This document shows positions 20,188-32,287 of a DNA stretch of 64,000 nucleotides, piece after piece. The notes below the pieces were generated by a model, which was not told the origin of the DNA, did not search any database, and saw only the letters and a list, made by a program, of their open reading frames with translations. This stretch comes from Hemerocallis citrina. Lineage: Eukaryota > Streptophyta > Magnoliopsida > Asparagales > Asphodelaceae. Position numbers and translations under genes: made by a program. The stretch's first letter is position 1. Each line of letters opens with the position of its first letter. The stretch is taken from assembly GCA_017893485.1 (NCBI GenBank), contig CM030364.1, forward strand, positions 207,873,384 through 207,937,383, given 5' to 3'.

Positions 20188-20827
20188 TGTAACACCTCGA
20201 ATTCCAAAACATACTGAATTCGAGTTCCACAAGATCTTTTCACTTCACTTTGTACAATTTTATAAGGAAATTAAAACTTTACTTTACATCAGAGTTATAT
20301 TTACATTAACACTTATATAGCGGAAGCAAATTTTTTTTTTACAACAATGAATGAAATACAACAACACCTGAACAATCCTTTAAGCATCAATTCCTCTTTA
20401 GTCTTTTTCATGTGCTTTACCCTGCATTGAAACTGTAGGCACGTCAGTTCATTCAACTGACGAAATATTATATACAGTCATCCTCTCTATGTCGGAAACA
20501 GTATAACGATTCTCAACACTTAACAAACCACAAACTTGTTCATAAACAAAGCTAAGGGGACTATCCTATTGATGTTGTGTTGTGAATGTGTACTTAGTCC
20601 TTAATGCAGTTATTTATGTTATATGACACTAATGTGCACTTGTTCAGAGTCTATGCAGCCCATACTACATAGGTCCGAGGGCAAGCCCTTAACCGTTCTT
20701 CATCTTGTAGGGTTCAATCCCTCGCCATGACTTAATCTACTACTGTAACTACGGTAAGTATCCTAGATGTTCTATGACCTACAAACTCATGTCTAGGCAC
20801 CCTGGAGAGAATCCCAATGCATTGTCA

Positions 20828-20971
20828 CATGACTCATCATGCAGGCATCCTGTGGTAATTCACCTCCTACCATAGACATGACTCCACCCGCAGTCACCAA
20901 ACACCCCACGAGCGTCACCACCGGGACGGTACTCTGGAGCAGTATCCACGTTCTACTCATGACGCATCATG
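20828..20971 (-). other. Paired hairpins of family A, copy A3
   Basis: CATGA-CTCA-TCATG at 20828-20841 and CATGA-CGCA-TCATG at 20958-20971, perfect 5-bp stems 130 bp apart. The stem bases differ from A1 and A2 but still pair. Confidence 0.6.
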
Positions 20972-21852
20972 GGACATCCTGTGAATACTCTCATGTCGCC
21001 AATCCAATGGCCCTCATACTCATGTTTTTCTCTTACTTTCATCACATCTTCATTATGTATCTAGTTCTTAATTTAATTGAATCATGAACAAAATCAATCC
21101 CTTAGCGTTAGCACTTCCAGTATACCGGTGTTATTCAATCATTTCTCATGACCCAAATCTTGGTCTTTTCCATTTCAAATATCATTTCAACATTTCTTTT
21201 ATTGCCCGTATAAGGCTTAGCTACACCCTAGTTCTTAATTTCAACTCATAATTGCAACCTCGAATTTTTCATACTCACAAGTTGTCTTTTTCATGATTAA
21301 CAATAATTTCATTTCATGTTAATAGTACTTGTATATTCACATTCTTTCATAATTCATCAAGTCATTCAATTCCGTGCAACATCATGCATAAACAATCAAA
21401 TCCACATGTCATACTCAAATGGTTTATTCTTTCCACAAAACTTTCTTAATCTTATTTTAATCAACACTAATTTCATTTGATTCTCATACTAATGTTCATC
21501 TCATGTATTCAATTCAAAAGGTCACAAAGTTGTATTTTCATTCACAAACATTACTTAATTTAACAATGAGAGTCCATAGATAGCACCTTTAAATTTTCTT
21601 TCTTTCAAAAAGTTTCTTTTATCACTTAGTATAATTTCTCATAAAATAGGTCACTTTTATAATTCTCAAAAATACAATTTCTATGGAATCTTACCCAATT
21701 TTTTACCTTTAATTCACTTTTAATTTATCTAAATAATGCACAAATATTTTTTACAAGATCTACATATTTTTAGAATAATTGTAGTATTTTTTTGGATTTT
21801 TAAAAGTCAAAATTCGATTTTAAACTCAAAAAAAATCAAAAATTTTTAAATC

Positions 21853-22101
21853 TGCCGAAAGTCAGATTCGAACCTGCGACCTGAGCTAAGTCAACAACCA
21901 CCGAATGCCAAATGGGCTAAGGCGCCAATGCGTTAAGAGGAGGGGTATTAATAAGGTAAGTTTTTGTTTTCGGGTTTTGGGTTTTTTATTCAAAACCGAA
22001 AAATAAAAGGCATGACTGGGGTTTCGAACCCGAGACCCCTAGGTTCAACTACGGCTACAGTAAAATGCCACCGTACCGCTAACCACTTGGTCTAAGGGAC
22101 C
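21853..22101 (-). repeat. Two tandem tRNA-like modules in A3
   Basis: Module 1 (22101-22018, minus) has an A-box-like TAGACCAAGTGG (22094-22083) and a perfect B box GGTTCGAAACC (22030-22020). Module 2 (21926-21853) has TAGCCCATTTGG (21919-21908) and GGTTCGAATCT (21874-21864). Spacing between boxes is close to that of tRNA genes. They lack a tRNA-like acceptor stem that I can fold and are not called as tRNA genes; they are SINE-like or tRNA-derived. Confidence 0.6.
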
Positions 22102-23566
22102 AGATTGTCTCAAAGGGTGTTGGATTGTTTATAAGCCAGTTCTCTGTTCATTTCTTAATTTCATAGTTCTCAAAACGATTTTGTTTCTTTTTCTTCTATT
22201 TTCAAAGCAAAATTCTCCAAATTTTACCATACATGAAATTACAGTAAACCAGTATTTTTTTTATAACTATTATTTACTTTATAAAACGTGTATTTTGGTC
22301 ATACTTTATGTTCTATGTCTATAATTTCGACATTGAGAACAAATATCATATTTCTTCATAATTTAGAGTTAAATTTCCACAACTACTATATTCCCTTGTT
22401 CTTTTGCGCATTAACAACCTACAATATTTAAGATACAAATTTCTCATCTTTCTACAACCATGAAACTCTATTTTAGGCAATCAATTACACATGAAGCATT
22501 TAATTCAACTAGTTGTCTCATAAGCACAAATTTCATCACAGAACTCAATTCAAAACATATAGTTTGACACCATGATAATTTCTTACACTTTAATTCATAA
22601 TTCATCAACTAGCAATCATATTATCATCATTCTCTACATTACCATTCTTTCACTAATTAAGCAAACATGGTTCCAATTTCACCTAGTTGCTTCATAATAA
22701 TTTTATCAAATCATCCCTAGCATGGTATCTAGATTTTAGAAGTATGAGAAACACCCACCTATTTGGAGAAAATGAAATGAAAGCTCCTAGAATGCAAGAA
22801 AGTGGCCTTCTCCTCCTAGAATGTATTGCAATTGCCTTCTCCTCCTTGATGCTTGATTGGAACCCGAGCTCACCAATGGTCCTTGGATGCTAGCCGGCCT
22901 CCTCTTGAATGGGACACACACAATCTCACTCTAATCTTTTACTAACACTTCTTAATATTTTCTCACTTAGTCTTTTCTCTTTTAATAGTTTGTAGTGTAC
23001 AAATGAGAAGAAACTAGGGGTATTTATACACTTTTAGGATGAGAATGAATGGATAGGATTCAATCAAGGATCAAGATGAATTGGGAAGTTGTAGCAACTT
23101 CCATGATCTCATAACCACCCCTCAACACGACTCCATTCCCCCACTCTTCTCCATGCATAATCCGGCCACTCCTAGGGTGTGCAATGCACACACAAGTGCA
23201 TGCACGTGCCCCAACTAGTGTCCCCCATTAAAAGTTGTACTTTATAAATTTATTAATTGTCTACCAAATGTGTCTACATGAAAAGTTAAGGCAATTAAAA
23301 GAGTAATTAATTTATGGGCTTCAAAATAGTGGGCTTTTAGACTCATGGGTCAAAATAAAATATTTAATTTATTAGGTTGGGCTTAATTTAGAAAAACAAG
23401 CTTAGGCTTTTATTAAAATGGGCTTAAAAAAGAGAGAAGGAAAGAAAATAATTGTTTGTTCATGTTAGAGAAAATAATTTTATAAGAAAATATTTATACA
23501 AAAATTTGTACGTGCACAACACGTAAAATCAACAATTTCTCATTTAATAAAATTCAGGGTATTACA

Positions 23567-23949
23567 GCTCGGACTCAGTCCTCCACCATATGTGGGCAAG
23601 GTCTACCAACTGGATGGTCACCAAATCCACACGATCAGCATCAGCAACTCACGCTGCCAACAACAACTGCTCCGTCCTGATCAACCATTGTTCAGCCTCA
23701 AGCGGCATCTCAGTGCCGAAAAATTTGCCAGGGTGCAGCCCCTATGAAGTCTGCATCTGTACCCGGACGAGGAGGAAGAGCTGCCTGTGTGGGCATAATG
23801 GGAGTCAGATTCCGAGCAACTTCCAATGCGGCCATCACATGGTCATTGTGATTTTGTTACATGTGGATCAGCTGCTCCAGCACATTTGTAACAGCCTCTA
23901 ATCCAGACTGTTCCTCCTGTGGATGGGAAGTAGAACCTCTGCAAGGCAT
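23567..23949 (-). pseudogene. gag: Tekay-B gag, N-terminal part
   Basis: Starts at ATG 23949 (MPCRGSTSHPQEEQSGLEAV), only ~150 nt after the primer site and three bases after a TTTTCTGCAG acceptor-like site. It continues LEQLIHM, a stop, then ALEVARNLTPIMPTQAA, then shifts frame to FFGTEMPLEAEQWLIRTEQL, LLLAA, stop, VADADRVDLVTIQLVDLAHI and WWRTESEL, where A3 enters. The FGTEMPLEAEQWL...WW pattern is the conserved start of Tekay Gag. Two stops and one frameshift make it dead. Confidence 0.85.
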
Positions 23950-24100
23950 GGTCTGCAGAAAATCAAAAATAATTAGCAATCAGATCAATTTGATTATTAT
24001 TTGTTCATGTAATGCATGGTCTGTGTACTGTTGAGCCAATCCCAGATTGAGCCAAATTTGTCAAACATATTAGTCGAACTAATACATTAGCCAAACCTGG

Positions 24101-24112
24101 GCTCTGATACCA
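24101..24112 (-). other. Primer binding site (initiator tRNA-Met), Tekay-B
   Basis: The minus strand reads TGGTATCAGAGC and continues as CCAGGTTTGG, so about 20 nt complement the 3' end of initiator tRNA-Met with one extra C. It lies 10 nt inside the 5' LTR. Confidence 0.92.
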
Positions 24113-24122
24113 CTAAAAATCT

Positions 24123-24716
24123 TGTCATGCCATGCTTCCCAAGAAGGAATACGGAATACGGATACGTGACTAAGTGTAGCGAATGGCTTTGACCATTCAT
24201 AAGAAGTAAGGTTCTTTTCAACATTTCACAGGAATAAACAAGGAATAAGCAGGAAATAGTCAACCACGCATTACTGAATAAATTAATATATCCAACAGAA
24301 TTTACTTGTAACAAAATAAATAGATCTCAAATAAACCAGATCTGGAACAAGAGTTATAAATTCTGGGTCAAACTGCCCAATAGAAAACAATCCACATACC
24401 AATTACATTTATTCAAAACAGCAGGAAATAAATTGTAGCAAGAACTCCAGCCAACTAGAATGTTTAGTCACCTACTCCATTGGGCAGCTGGTCACCAAAG
24501 TCTGGAATTTTAACAAATTGCAGGAAAAGGAAAAAGAAACAAAATACTCGTCAATGCAATTTATGAGCCGCTTGTAGTGTAGCAGGCAACAAGTACAGGA
24601 GAAAACAGATAGAAAAGTATAGAGTAACAGCGGAAGTAAATACAAAATAAGCATGGAATGGAGGTAATAGCAAAATAGAACAAATAACATAAATCAGAAA
24701 CAGATTCAAGTAATAA
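24123..24716 (-). repeat. Tekay-B 5' LTR, PBS-side fragment (594 bp)
   Basis: Starts TGTCATGCCATGCTTCCCA and aligns to 9179-9770 of the 3' LTR until CAAGTAATA, where Tekay-C enters at 24717. The remaining ~2.8 kb is absent on the far side of Tekay-C. Confidence 0.88.
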
Positions 24717-27700
24717 TGTCACGCACCAATTCCCAAACGTACGGAATATGAGTACATGATATTAGCCCAGCGAATGACTAATGTCACCCATAAGCTGTTT
24801 ATTCAATCAACTCAACAATATAATCAATATAGAATAATTGCGCAGGTAATAATAATAATCTCATGAACAATAACTCTTGGAATGAAACAATATAAAATAT
24901 CCAAATACAATAATAATCCAACATTTGGAAACAATAACAAAATTCGGGACATAAGTCCAATACAATAATAAATCTCAATACAATAGTAACAAGTCTCAAT
25001 ACAATAAGTTCATTAAGCAATAAGCAATAAGCAATTAAAAAGCATTAAGTCTTTAGAATGTCTGTTCTCCAATCTCAGCAGGCAATTCTCCTTCATTACC
25101 TGTGTACACTTCATCTAAAAAAAGAAGAAAAGTTTTTCTTAGAGCAAGTCATGGATAGCAAGTAGAGAAAGCAGGGAACAATGGAATAACAGTATAACAA
25201 TGAATCAATGGATCAATAGGAATCAATAACACGGGACAATAACAATAATCGATATCATGATAATCGGTACAGTGGCTATAAACAATGATGCAATATTTGG
25301 TAACGGTAATCAATGATCAATAACGGTAACACTTAGCCAATGTTCGATATCAATAGAAATAATGAGGAACAATATGCAATGTCGGTGATGTGTCACTTCT
25401 TAAGTCTATTAGTCATTTTAATCCTAACTAATGAATGTATTACTGCATTCCATTCTACAGGTTCGGTGCATACAATCAATTTCATTTAGACTTAAGTGGT
25501 AGATTCTATAGTTCATGTACTGGGTATGATGACGATAACGGTAATAACACGGGCCAAGTGTAATTTCTGACACGATGACGATAATGGTAATAACACGGGG
25601 CATGTGTAATTTCTTACACGATGACGATAACGGTAATAACATGGGCCATCATCCGAGTACAGTCCATATATCATCAACTACTCTAGTCAATCCCTTAAAC
25701 CCCGACTTATTAATTGTTTATCAATGCAACAATACAATATGCAATCAATGGACATTTCAGTGAACAATAGTATCAATAGGGGAACAATAGGTTGGTAACA
25801 AGAAATAGGACAATTAGAATGATGACAATAACTCATTAGGATCATGCAATACAACATACATACATTAATTCATGCAATAGAACGATAAAGGAATAATTAG
25901 TCTATTAAAATCTGAACTATGAAATTCTGGACAGTAAGAGTAGTCTGTACAAAAATGCAGTTTCCCGTTTGTTTTAGAAATCGAAAAGTGAATCCATAAA
26001 AAATTCTAGAAACTAGACTTCCACACGGTTCCAACGCATATTTAAAGTTCAAAATCCGACAACAGTAGTGTAACCCCTATTCCCGCAAATACGTATTTCC
26101 TGGGTATTTTTCCGTATTTTAATAGTTGAAAATTGTTATTGTTAAATTTCGTTTTGAATTTATAGTTAAAGCTTCTCCTAAACAGTAGCTATTATTATTT
26201 TGAATAAACCTTGTGTCTATTTCTAATTGATCAACTATTACATTTTAAACTCAAATCAAAGATATTATTTCTGTTTGAACTAGTTTGACAAATTCATATT
26301 TTTATATATTGATATTACTCTGATAATTGCTAGTATTATTCATTAGTATTTTTATTCTTATTGTCATTTTATTATTAATGTTATTATTAGTATTATTATT
26401 ATTTTATAGACATGGTTATTTTATTATTCTTATGATTTTTGAAATTACTTATTATTATTATTATTATTGATTATTAAAACAAATCAATTCTTCTTTATAA
26501 TTGTGTTTATGATTATTTCAAATAATTTATGTAGCACAAATTGTATATTTTCAGATATCTTATTTCTTGTATTTGGATTTGTATTGATAAATTATATTCA
26601 TGTATAATGTAATTTATTCTATTGGATCCATACCCATACCCAATAACCCAATATCTCTTTTCCCCTTATAAATACTAATCTAAATTCCTAAACCCTAATC
26701 CTATTCTTAATCCCCTAACCCTAGCCGCCTAACCTAATCCCCATTACTGTTTTACCCCAAACCCTTATTGTTCACTTCTCCCCTACTCTCGCTCTCATCT
26801 CCTTCTCTGTTTTCATCCTCGAACCCAATCGCCATCACCCGTCGCTCCTCCCATCTTCTCCGACCACTGCCTCGCATCCAACTCCGAACCACTTGCACCC
26901 CATCGTCTTCACATCCCGCTCAATCCCAAAGTCTCCCGCTCGAACCCATCCTTCGCCGAAACCCATTACCCACTTCACCATCACCTCTCATCCGCCTCGT
27001 CGTCGTCCCTCATCCTCCCCGCAACCACCGCAGATCCCTTCACCTCGTCTTCATCGTCAATGCGATGCCCTTCAACAGCCAGTCGTGCCTCCTTCTCCGC
27101 TCCTCTTTTTTTTAGTGCGAAACAGAGTTCGCTCGCCGTTGAAGCCATTGCCGCTACAGTCGCTTCCCGACCAGTGCCGCCGCACGTCATCGCCTCACCG
27201 CGGTGTTTTCGTCCTGAGCTCGCCGCAGTCGCCGCTAGCTTCCCGCGCTCTCTCTCTGTCGATGTTGAAGAAGATCGCTGAGTGGTCGAATTGGCTGTTT
27301 GGTGTTCGGGGAGAAGGGATCCCGCTTGGCTGTTCACTATTTTGGCCCCCGATTCGCTGTGTGGAGTGGTTGCTGATTGGTCCAATTCAGTGTCCCGTGT
27401 TTTGGCACAATGGATCCGTGATTGCTGTCCCGTGTTCTATCCCGATCCAGTGTGTGGATTCGTTTGTTGTTGCTGTGGATTTGTTTGCTGTTGGGTTTCT
27501 TCGGGTTTCTTCGCACGTATTTCACACGTGCTGTTGGTATTTTTGCTAAGGATTCTGATCCCGTTATTCCTATTTATTTTTATCTATAATAATAGGCAAG
27601 TCTCTTCTTGAACCCTTTTTATTGTTTGTGTTCAAGATTAATTGATCTCATGCAAGTAGATCCGTCCATTTTGTTATCAAAAATCTGCTTTGACAATTCC

Positions 27701-30700
27701 GTTAAGACTATCGAGGGTTTACACGAGCTAACCCGATCTACTCTTAACTTCGTGCTATCTCTTTGATCTATAACCCAGTCCCTAATGTTTCATGCATATG
27801 CACAATTAAAATAACTAGATTTATGCTTAGAACTGCTTGATGAAATGGACATGTTAAATTGAATGTACTGATTCGGTTTTTAATTGATGAATTGACACCA
27901 TGACTGTAATAAATATACCTTGAACCTTAGAAATTGCATGTTGACATCTACGAATCACTTGATTATTAATTTGCATGCTAAATGTGAACATATGACTTAT
28001 TTATTTGCCTATTCATTATAAGACAAATTTTTGGACTGCTGTATGTTTCATTTTGAATTAGATTTTTGACCGAACTTACTAAACATAAAATGTAGCCCTT
28101 GATGTCTAGATAATTTTTCTCTAGTCTAGATTTAAATTCCAGTTTGTCATCTGCTAGATATCATCTTTTTAGTACAACTGTGTTAGTAATTTCAGACTCA
28201 TAATTTCATGCGTATCTTGCTGTTGCTTATTTTATTTGACCCTATTAATAGTACAGGAAAAATCTGAAATAGTTTAGGCTGGACCTAAATACGTATAGTT
28301 ATCGCCCAGAATTTTTATAGATTTTATTAATGAGTACTCTGATCTGAAATAAATAGTTGAACACAATCCACTGCATGCTGCCTCAACTTAAAACCTGATT
28401 AGAATAGAGTTTTCACCCTAGTTCCTATATCTTTTATATACCTTAATTATACTCGCTGGAACCGTGTCGAAGTCTACATTCTAGATCTTCCTTCAGATTT
28501 AGATCTGGTATTTGTAGTGGCTGTAATCCATATTTTAGTGCAGCAAGGTCATGCTGTCCTGATCATGTGATGGGTGTTAATTTGACTTGTTTGCCTCTTG
28601 ATTTGTCTGTAACACATAGAACTAGTCACACTTAGTATAATACAATATTGACACCTTCTTGCATGCTCACATGGGATGAAAATAAACTAATAAAAAGTCG
28701 GGGTATCATGGGTAGACTTGGTAGTGTACGATCGGAAACTGTACTCGGTCGGGCCCTACTGCCTGACTTGTACTGTCCTGGCCTGTACTGATGGCATAAT
28801 TACTGCCTGACCTGAAAACACTGCCTGATAATTTCTGTCCTTGAACATGAATTACTGATTACTAGGCCGAGTACACGGATCGAAAATTCACCATCAGTCT
28901 AAAACATTCATTGTGTGCTTGCGCGGAATCTGTGGAATGGAACGCAGTAGTACGTGCATTAGATAGATTAATAAAATACTTAATAACCTGTATTTTCTGC
29001 TTGATCCTGACATCACTCGTTACATACGTGATTTACTGTAGACCTTTGTTATTTTGCCTGCCTTTGCTTTGTTCCTTGTCTTTGACCATGTCCTTATTCT
29101 TTGATATTTATGCTCTCCTTTATCCTTTGTTTTCTCTACTTGCCGCCCACGACTTGCTCTAAAGGCACTCTTTTTCTTCTTTTTAGATCAAGTATTAACA
29201 GGTACCGAAGGAGCAATACCAAAAGAAATTGGTGAGCAAACTCATTGAAGAACGGAGCTGGACTTTAGACTACTTAGCTATCTTTTGTTATTTGCTTATT
29301 GTATTTCTTTTTATCATACTTTGTATTCTTGGGATTTATGACCCGGAGTTTTGTTTTATCCTAAATGTTGGATTATTATTGGTGAATTTATTTCATGATT
29401 ATCTTTGAGTTTATTCATTGTTTATGTGATTATATTCTTTGCCTGCATGGTTGTTTCTCTTGTATATTGTTGAGTTAGACTGGTACAACTTATGGATGAT
29501 GCATAATCATTCGCTGTGCCTACGTTACGTACTCGTGTTCCCGTATTTTGGGAAGCGGGGGGTAACAAGTAGCTAGGTCAATCGCATTGTTCTTTTCAGA
29601 TTTCATGTTCAGGAAGAATTTTGACATCATGTTATTATAATTTTAGAATCAGCAAAAACTCAATAATAAATTCATTAAAAATATTTTCTAAACTCCTAAA
29701 CATGTTAAGCAACAATCTGGAAATTTTCAGAGCAAAATTTTATCATTTGATCTGCCTTTTTATTGTTTAAATATGCAAGATACAAGAATCTGAAATCTGA
29801 AAGTAAAAACACAGCTATAGTAAAACGAGCATAACTTTTACTACACAACTCGAAATTCAAAAATTCAAGATGTTCTGGAAACTAGAAAGATAAGGATACA
29901 ATCCATATTCAGAAAGTAATCTGTTTTAAGATCATTTACTGGTTCAAAAATAGCTGTCAACTTACAGGTCAACAAGCAATATACAGGATTTTGGGTAGTT
30001 TTCTTGAAATAAATTAATTTAAACATGATGAGTATTGATTCTTCAGTCAATAAATTGTGTAATCAACATGATGGGTGTCAAAACATGATAAATAAAATTA
30101 TAACACGCTCATACATCAATTTATCATCAATCAATCACTAATCGATCAAACAACATACAACCAATCAATTGTCTCCACAATAATTTATTTATGTAACGAT
30201 TATATGAACCCTATTATCAATTATATATGCACTCATAAAAGATCCAAACTTTAGGGTCAAAAGTGGCATGATGTCAAGAATATTGGGATTAGCTCGTGTA
30301 AACCCTCAATAGACCCAACGAAGAGACGAACAACGGATAATACGATAACAAAGAGATCTACTTGCAAGAGTTTCAACAAAACTTGAATTTTATACAATTA
30401 AGAATTCAAGATGATAGTGACTTGCCTTTTAGACGGTTAATTTGAATACCAAGAATAAAAGGATAAGGATCCCAAAGCAACGAACCCACGAACTAGAAAT
30501 TCACCAATAGAATGTGCAATATACGTGCAATAGAATCCCCAAATCAACAGCAAAAACAGAAAGAGAGACATAAGCCAATAGCGACAGCGGCAACAGTGGC
30601 CAAGGGAGGAGGTGCTGGCATCGACGGCAAGGGGCGAGGGCGAGGCATCGGGGTCGATGTCAACGAAGTGGGAGGTGGGCGAATGGTGTGACGGCACTGG

Positions 30701-31328
30701 GGATTGAAACAGGGAAGGCAGCATCGGGGTTTTGGGTGCTAATGTCGACGACGGGGAAAAGGGAGGCCGGCGTGGGGTTTTGAGCGAGTGGGCATCGAGG
30801 GGAGGCGGAAGGCAGTTCTGGGAAGAGGTCAACAGGGAGTGGCAACAGTGGGGTCGTCGGAGATTGCCGGGGAAGGAAGCTACAATGGTCATTGTGGTTT
30901 TAGGCGGGAAATCAATCGGGAGAGAAAAATGGCGAGGAGAGAGAGAGGGAAGAGAGAGATTAAGTGGCTAAGGTTTTGAAATTGTGCAATTTTCAGGGTT
31001 TGCAGTAGAGTTGTATTTATAGGGTACAATCAGGGTACTGGGTTGGTGAATTTGGGTCCATTAATAGCGAATTTGGGTCAAGAAAAACTGGAATTGGGTT
31101 TTAGGGTTCAATAAGAGATAGATCCAAATCAATAGGGTACAAATAAAAATACCCACAATTAAATAGAAGAAAATAAGATCAACAAAAATAGCTCAATCAC
31201 GAAGAACGAAGAATTTCATGAACAATATTTAATTAAAATAAACAAGAACAAAAATATAGCATTTTATTCAATACAAATAAAATGTTACAAAAAGGGGGAA
31301 AATAAAAATAATGGGAACGGTAGTTACA
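24717..31328 (-). repeat. Tekay-C 3' LTR, interrupted (about 3.1 kb without insert)
   Basis: Runs from TGTCACGCACCAATTCCC to GGTAGTTACA. It aligns with the 5' LTR at 38589-41117; the alignment is continuous once the 26069-29567 insert and one AGTAG are removed. It contains a minus-strand TATA-like CTATAAATAC near 31013-31022, a GC-rich leader block (30590-30960) and the conserved AGGCAAGT site (30427-30420). Proline/serine-rich frames in the leader block occur in both LTRs but look like non-coding GC-rich sequence. Confidence 0.88.
26069..29567 (+). mobile_element. Solo LTR of a Tekay-like element (3,499 bp)
   Basis: Begins TGTAACCCCTATTCCCG and ends GAAGCGGGGGGTAACA, flanked by the perfect 5-bp duplication AGTAG (26064-26068 and 29568-29572). 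The other LTR of element C has the uninterrupted site at about 39908-39913. Termini and end sequences (CGTACTCGTGTTCCCGTATT before the end) show relation to the LTRs of B and D. Contents: TATA-like TTATAAATAC near 26665, GC-rich leader (26760-27330) and donor-like AGGCAAGT (27594-27601). No primer site follows, so it is solo. Confidence 0.94.
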
Positions 31329-31413
31329 ATCCTACCCACCTTACAATAAAATTTCGTCCTCAAAATTTAAGCAAGTGGTAGTAGGATCCCCGAGGAAAAG
31401 AAAAGAATAAGAA

Positions 31414-32287
31414 CTACTCAAAAAGATGGAGAAAACTATTTTGAATCTCACTTTCAAGCTCCCAAGTCGACTCACCAGGCGAGTGAGGATTCCAAGAAAC
31501 ACGAACTAACTTGATAACCTTATTCTTCAAAATCATCTCCCGTCGATCCACAATCGACACTGGCTGAATCTCACAAGACAAATCTGGTCGAACCGACAAC
31601 TCCGAATAGTCAATAACATGACTAACATTCTGAACATACTTCCTGAGCTGAGAAACATGGAAGACGTCATGCACTCCAGAAAGAATTGGCAGCAACACGA
31701 GTCTATAGGCCACCTTGCCTACTCGCTCCACCACGAACGGACCAATGAATCTAGGGCTCAACTTGGCCCCACCACCCAAATGAATCATATTTTTCCATGG
31801 AGACACCTTGAGGAACACATGATAACCCACTTCAAACTCTAACGGTCTTCTGTGCATGTCTGCCCATTTTCTCTGCCTGTCCTATGCAGCTTGCAAATGC
31901 TTCCTGATCTGGGCCACTGTATCAATAGTCTTCGTGATCAATTCTAGCTCCAAAAGCTTCCTCTCACCAATGTCATCCCTGCACACTGGTGATCTACACT
32001 TCCAACCATACAAGACTTCATACGAAGCTGCCTGAAGACTAGCTTGGTAGCTATTGTTGTATGAAAACTCCACCACGTGTAGATGATCTTCCCAAAATCC
32101 TCCAAACTGAAGCACACAGGAACTCAACATATCCTCCAAGGTCTGAATAGTCCTCTCCAATTGACTCTCTGTCTGTGGATGGAATGCAGTAGTGAACTTC
32201 AGCTTACTCCTAAGACTGGTCTGAAGACTCTCCCAAAATTGAGATCTGAATCTAGTATTTCTGTCTGATATAAACTAACAGGAACAT
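31414..32287 (-). pseudogene. Tekay-C integrase, C-terminal half with chromodomain
   Basis: From 32287 leftward: part of the core around DRNTRFRSQFWESLQTSL, TAFHPQT, the glutamate in LERTIQTLEDML, SCVLQFGGFWEDHLHVVEFS, DDIGERKLLELELI and RQRKWADM (preceded by a stop in place of Tyr near 31886). The frame 31857-31414 then gives RRPLEFEVGYHVFLKVSPWK, KLSPRFIGPFVVERVGKVAY, HVSQLRKYV and the chromodomain PVSIVDRREMILKNKVIKLV...STWELESEIQNSFLHLF. The chromodomain is complete here. The first half lies beyond A4. Confidence 0.9.

Larger units (their letters stand above)
20188..23566 (-). mobile_element. Family-A solo LTR, copy A3 (3,379 bp)
   Basis: Reverse orientation: starts TGTAACACCTCGAATTCC and ends AATTCAGGGTATTACA. 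Flanks are GTTCG (20183-20187) and GCTCG (23567-23571), a 5-bp duplication with one change. Removing it rejoins the gag reading WWRTESEL with ERLERPIAW. It has the minus-strand TATA (23028-23021), two tRNA-like modules (22101-21853), the paired hairpins (20828-20971), and no coding frame or primer site. Confidence 0.92.
9179..24716 (-). mobile_element. Tekay-B: Ty3/gypsy chromovirus, nested and degenerate
   Basis: Minus-strand element in this order from right to left: partial 5' LTR (24716-24123), initiator-Met primer site (24112-24101), gag (23949-19362, interrupted by A3), protease (19218-18673), A2, RT/RNase H (15471-14161), integrase with chromodomain (14160-12654), polypurine region and 3' LTR (12613-9179). 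The rest of the 5' LTR was split off by Tekay-C at 24717 and then deleted. The chromodomain and initiator-Met primer identify the Tekay/Del chromovirus lineage. Stops and frameshifts occur in every domain. Two intron-like inserts lie in gag/pro. Confidence 0.9.

Noticed and set aside
26768..27549. Pro/Ser/Arg-rich protein genes in overlapping frames
   Set aside because: They lie in the GC-rich leader of a solo LTR, similar frames occur on both strands and in the LTRs of element C, and no conserved domain is visible.
30437..30892. 151-residue frame with a membrane-like segment, repeated at 40789-41220
   Set aside because: The two copies are the two LTRs of one element, so the repetition is explained, and the frames have no Gag/Pol or known domain content.
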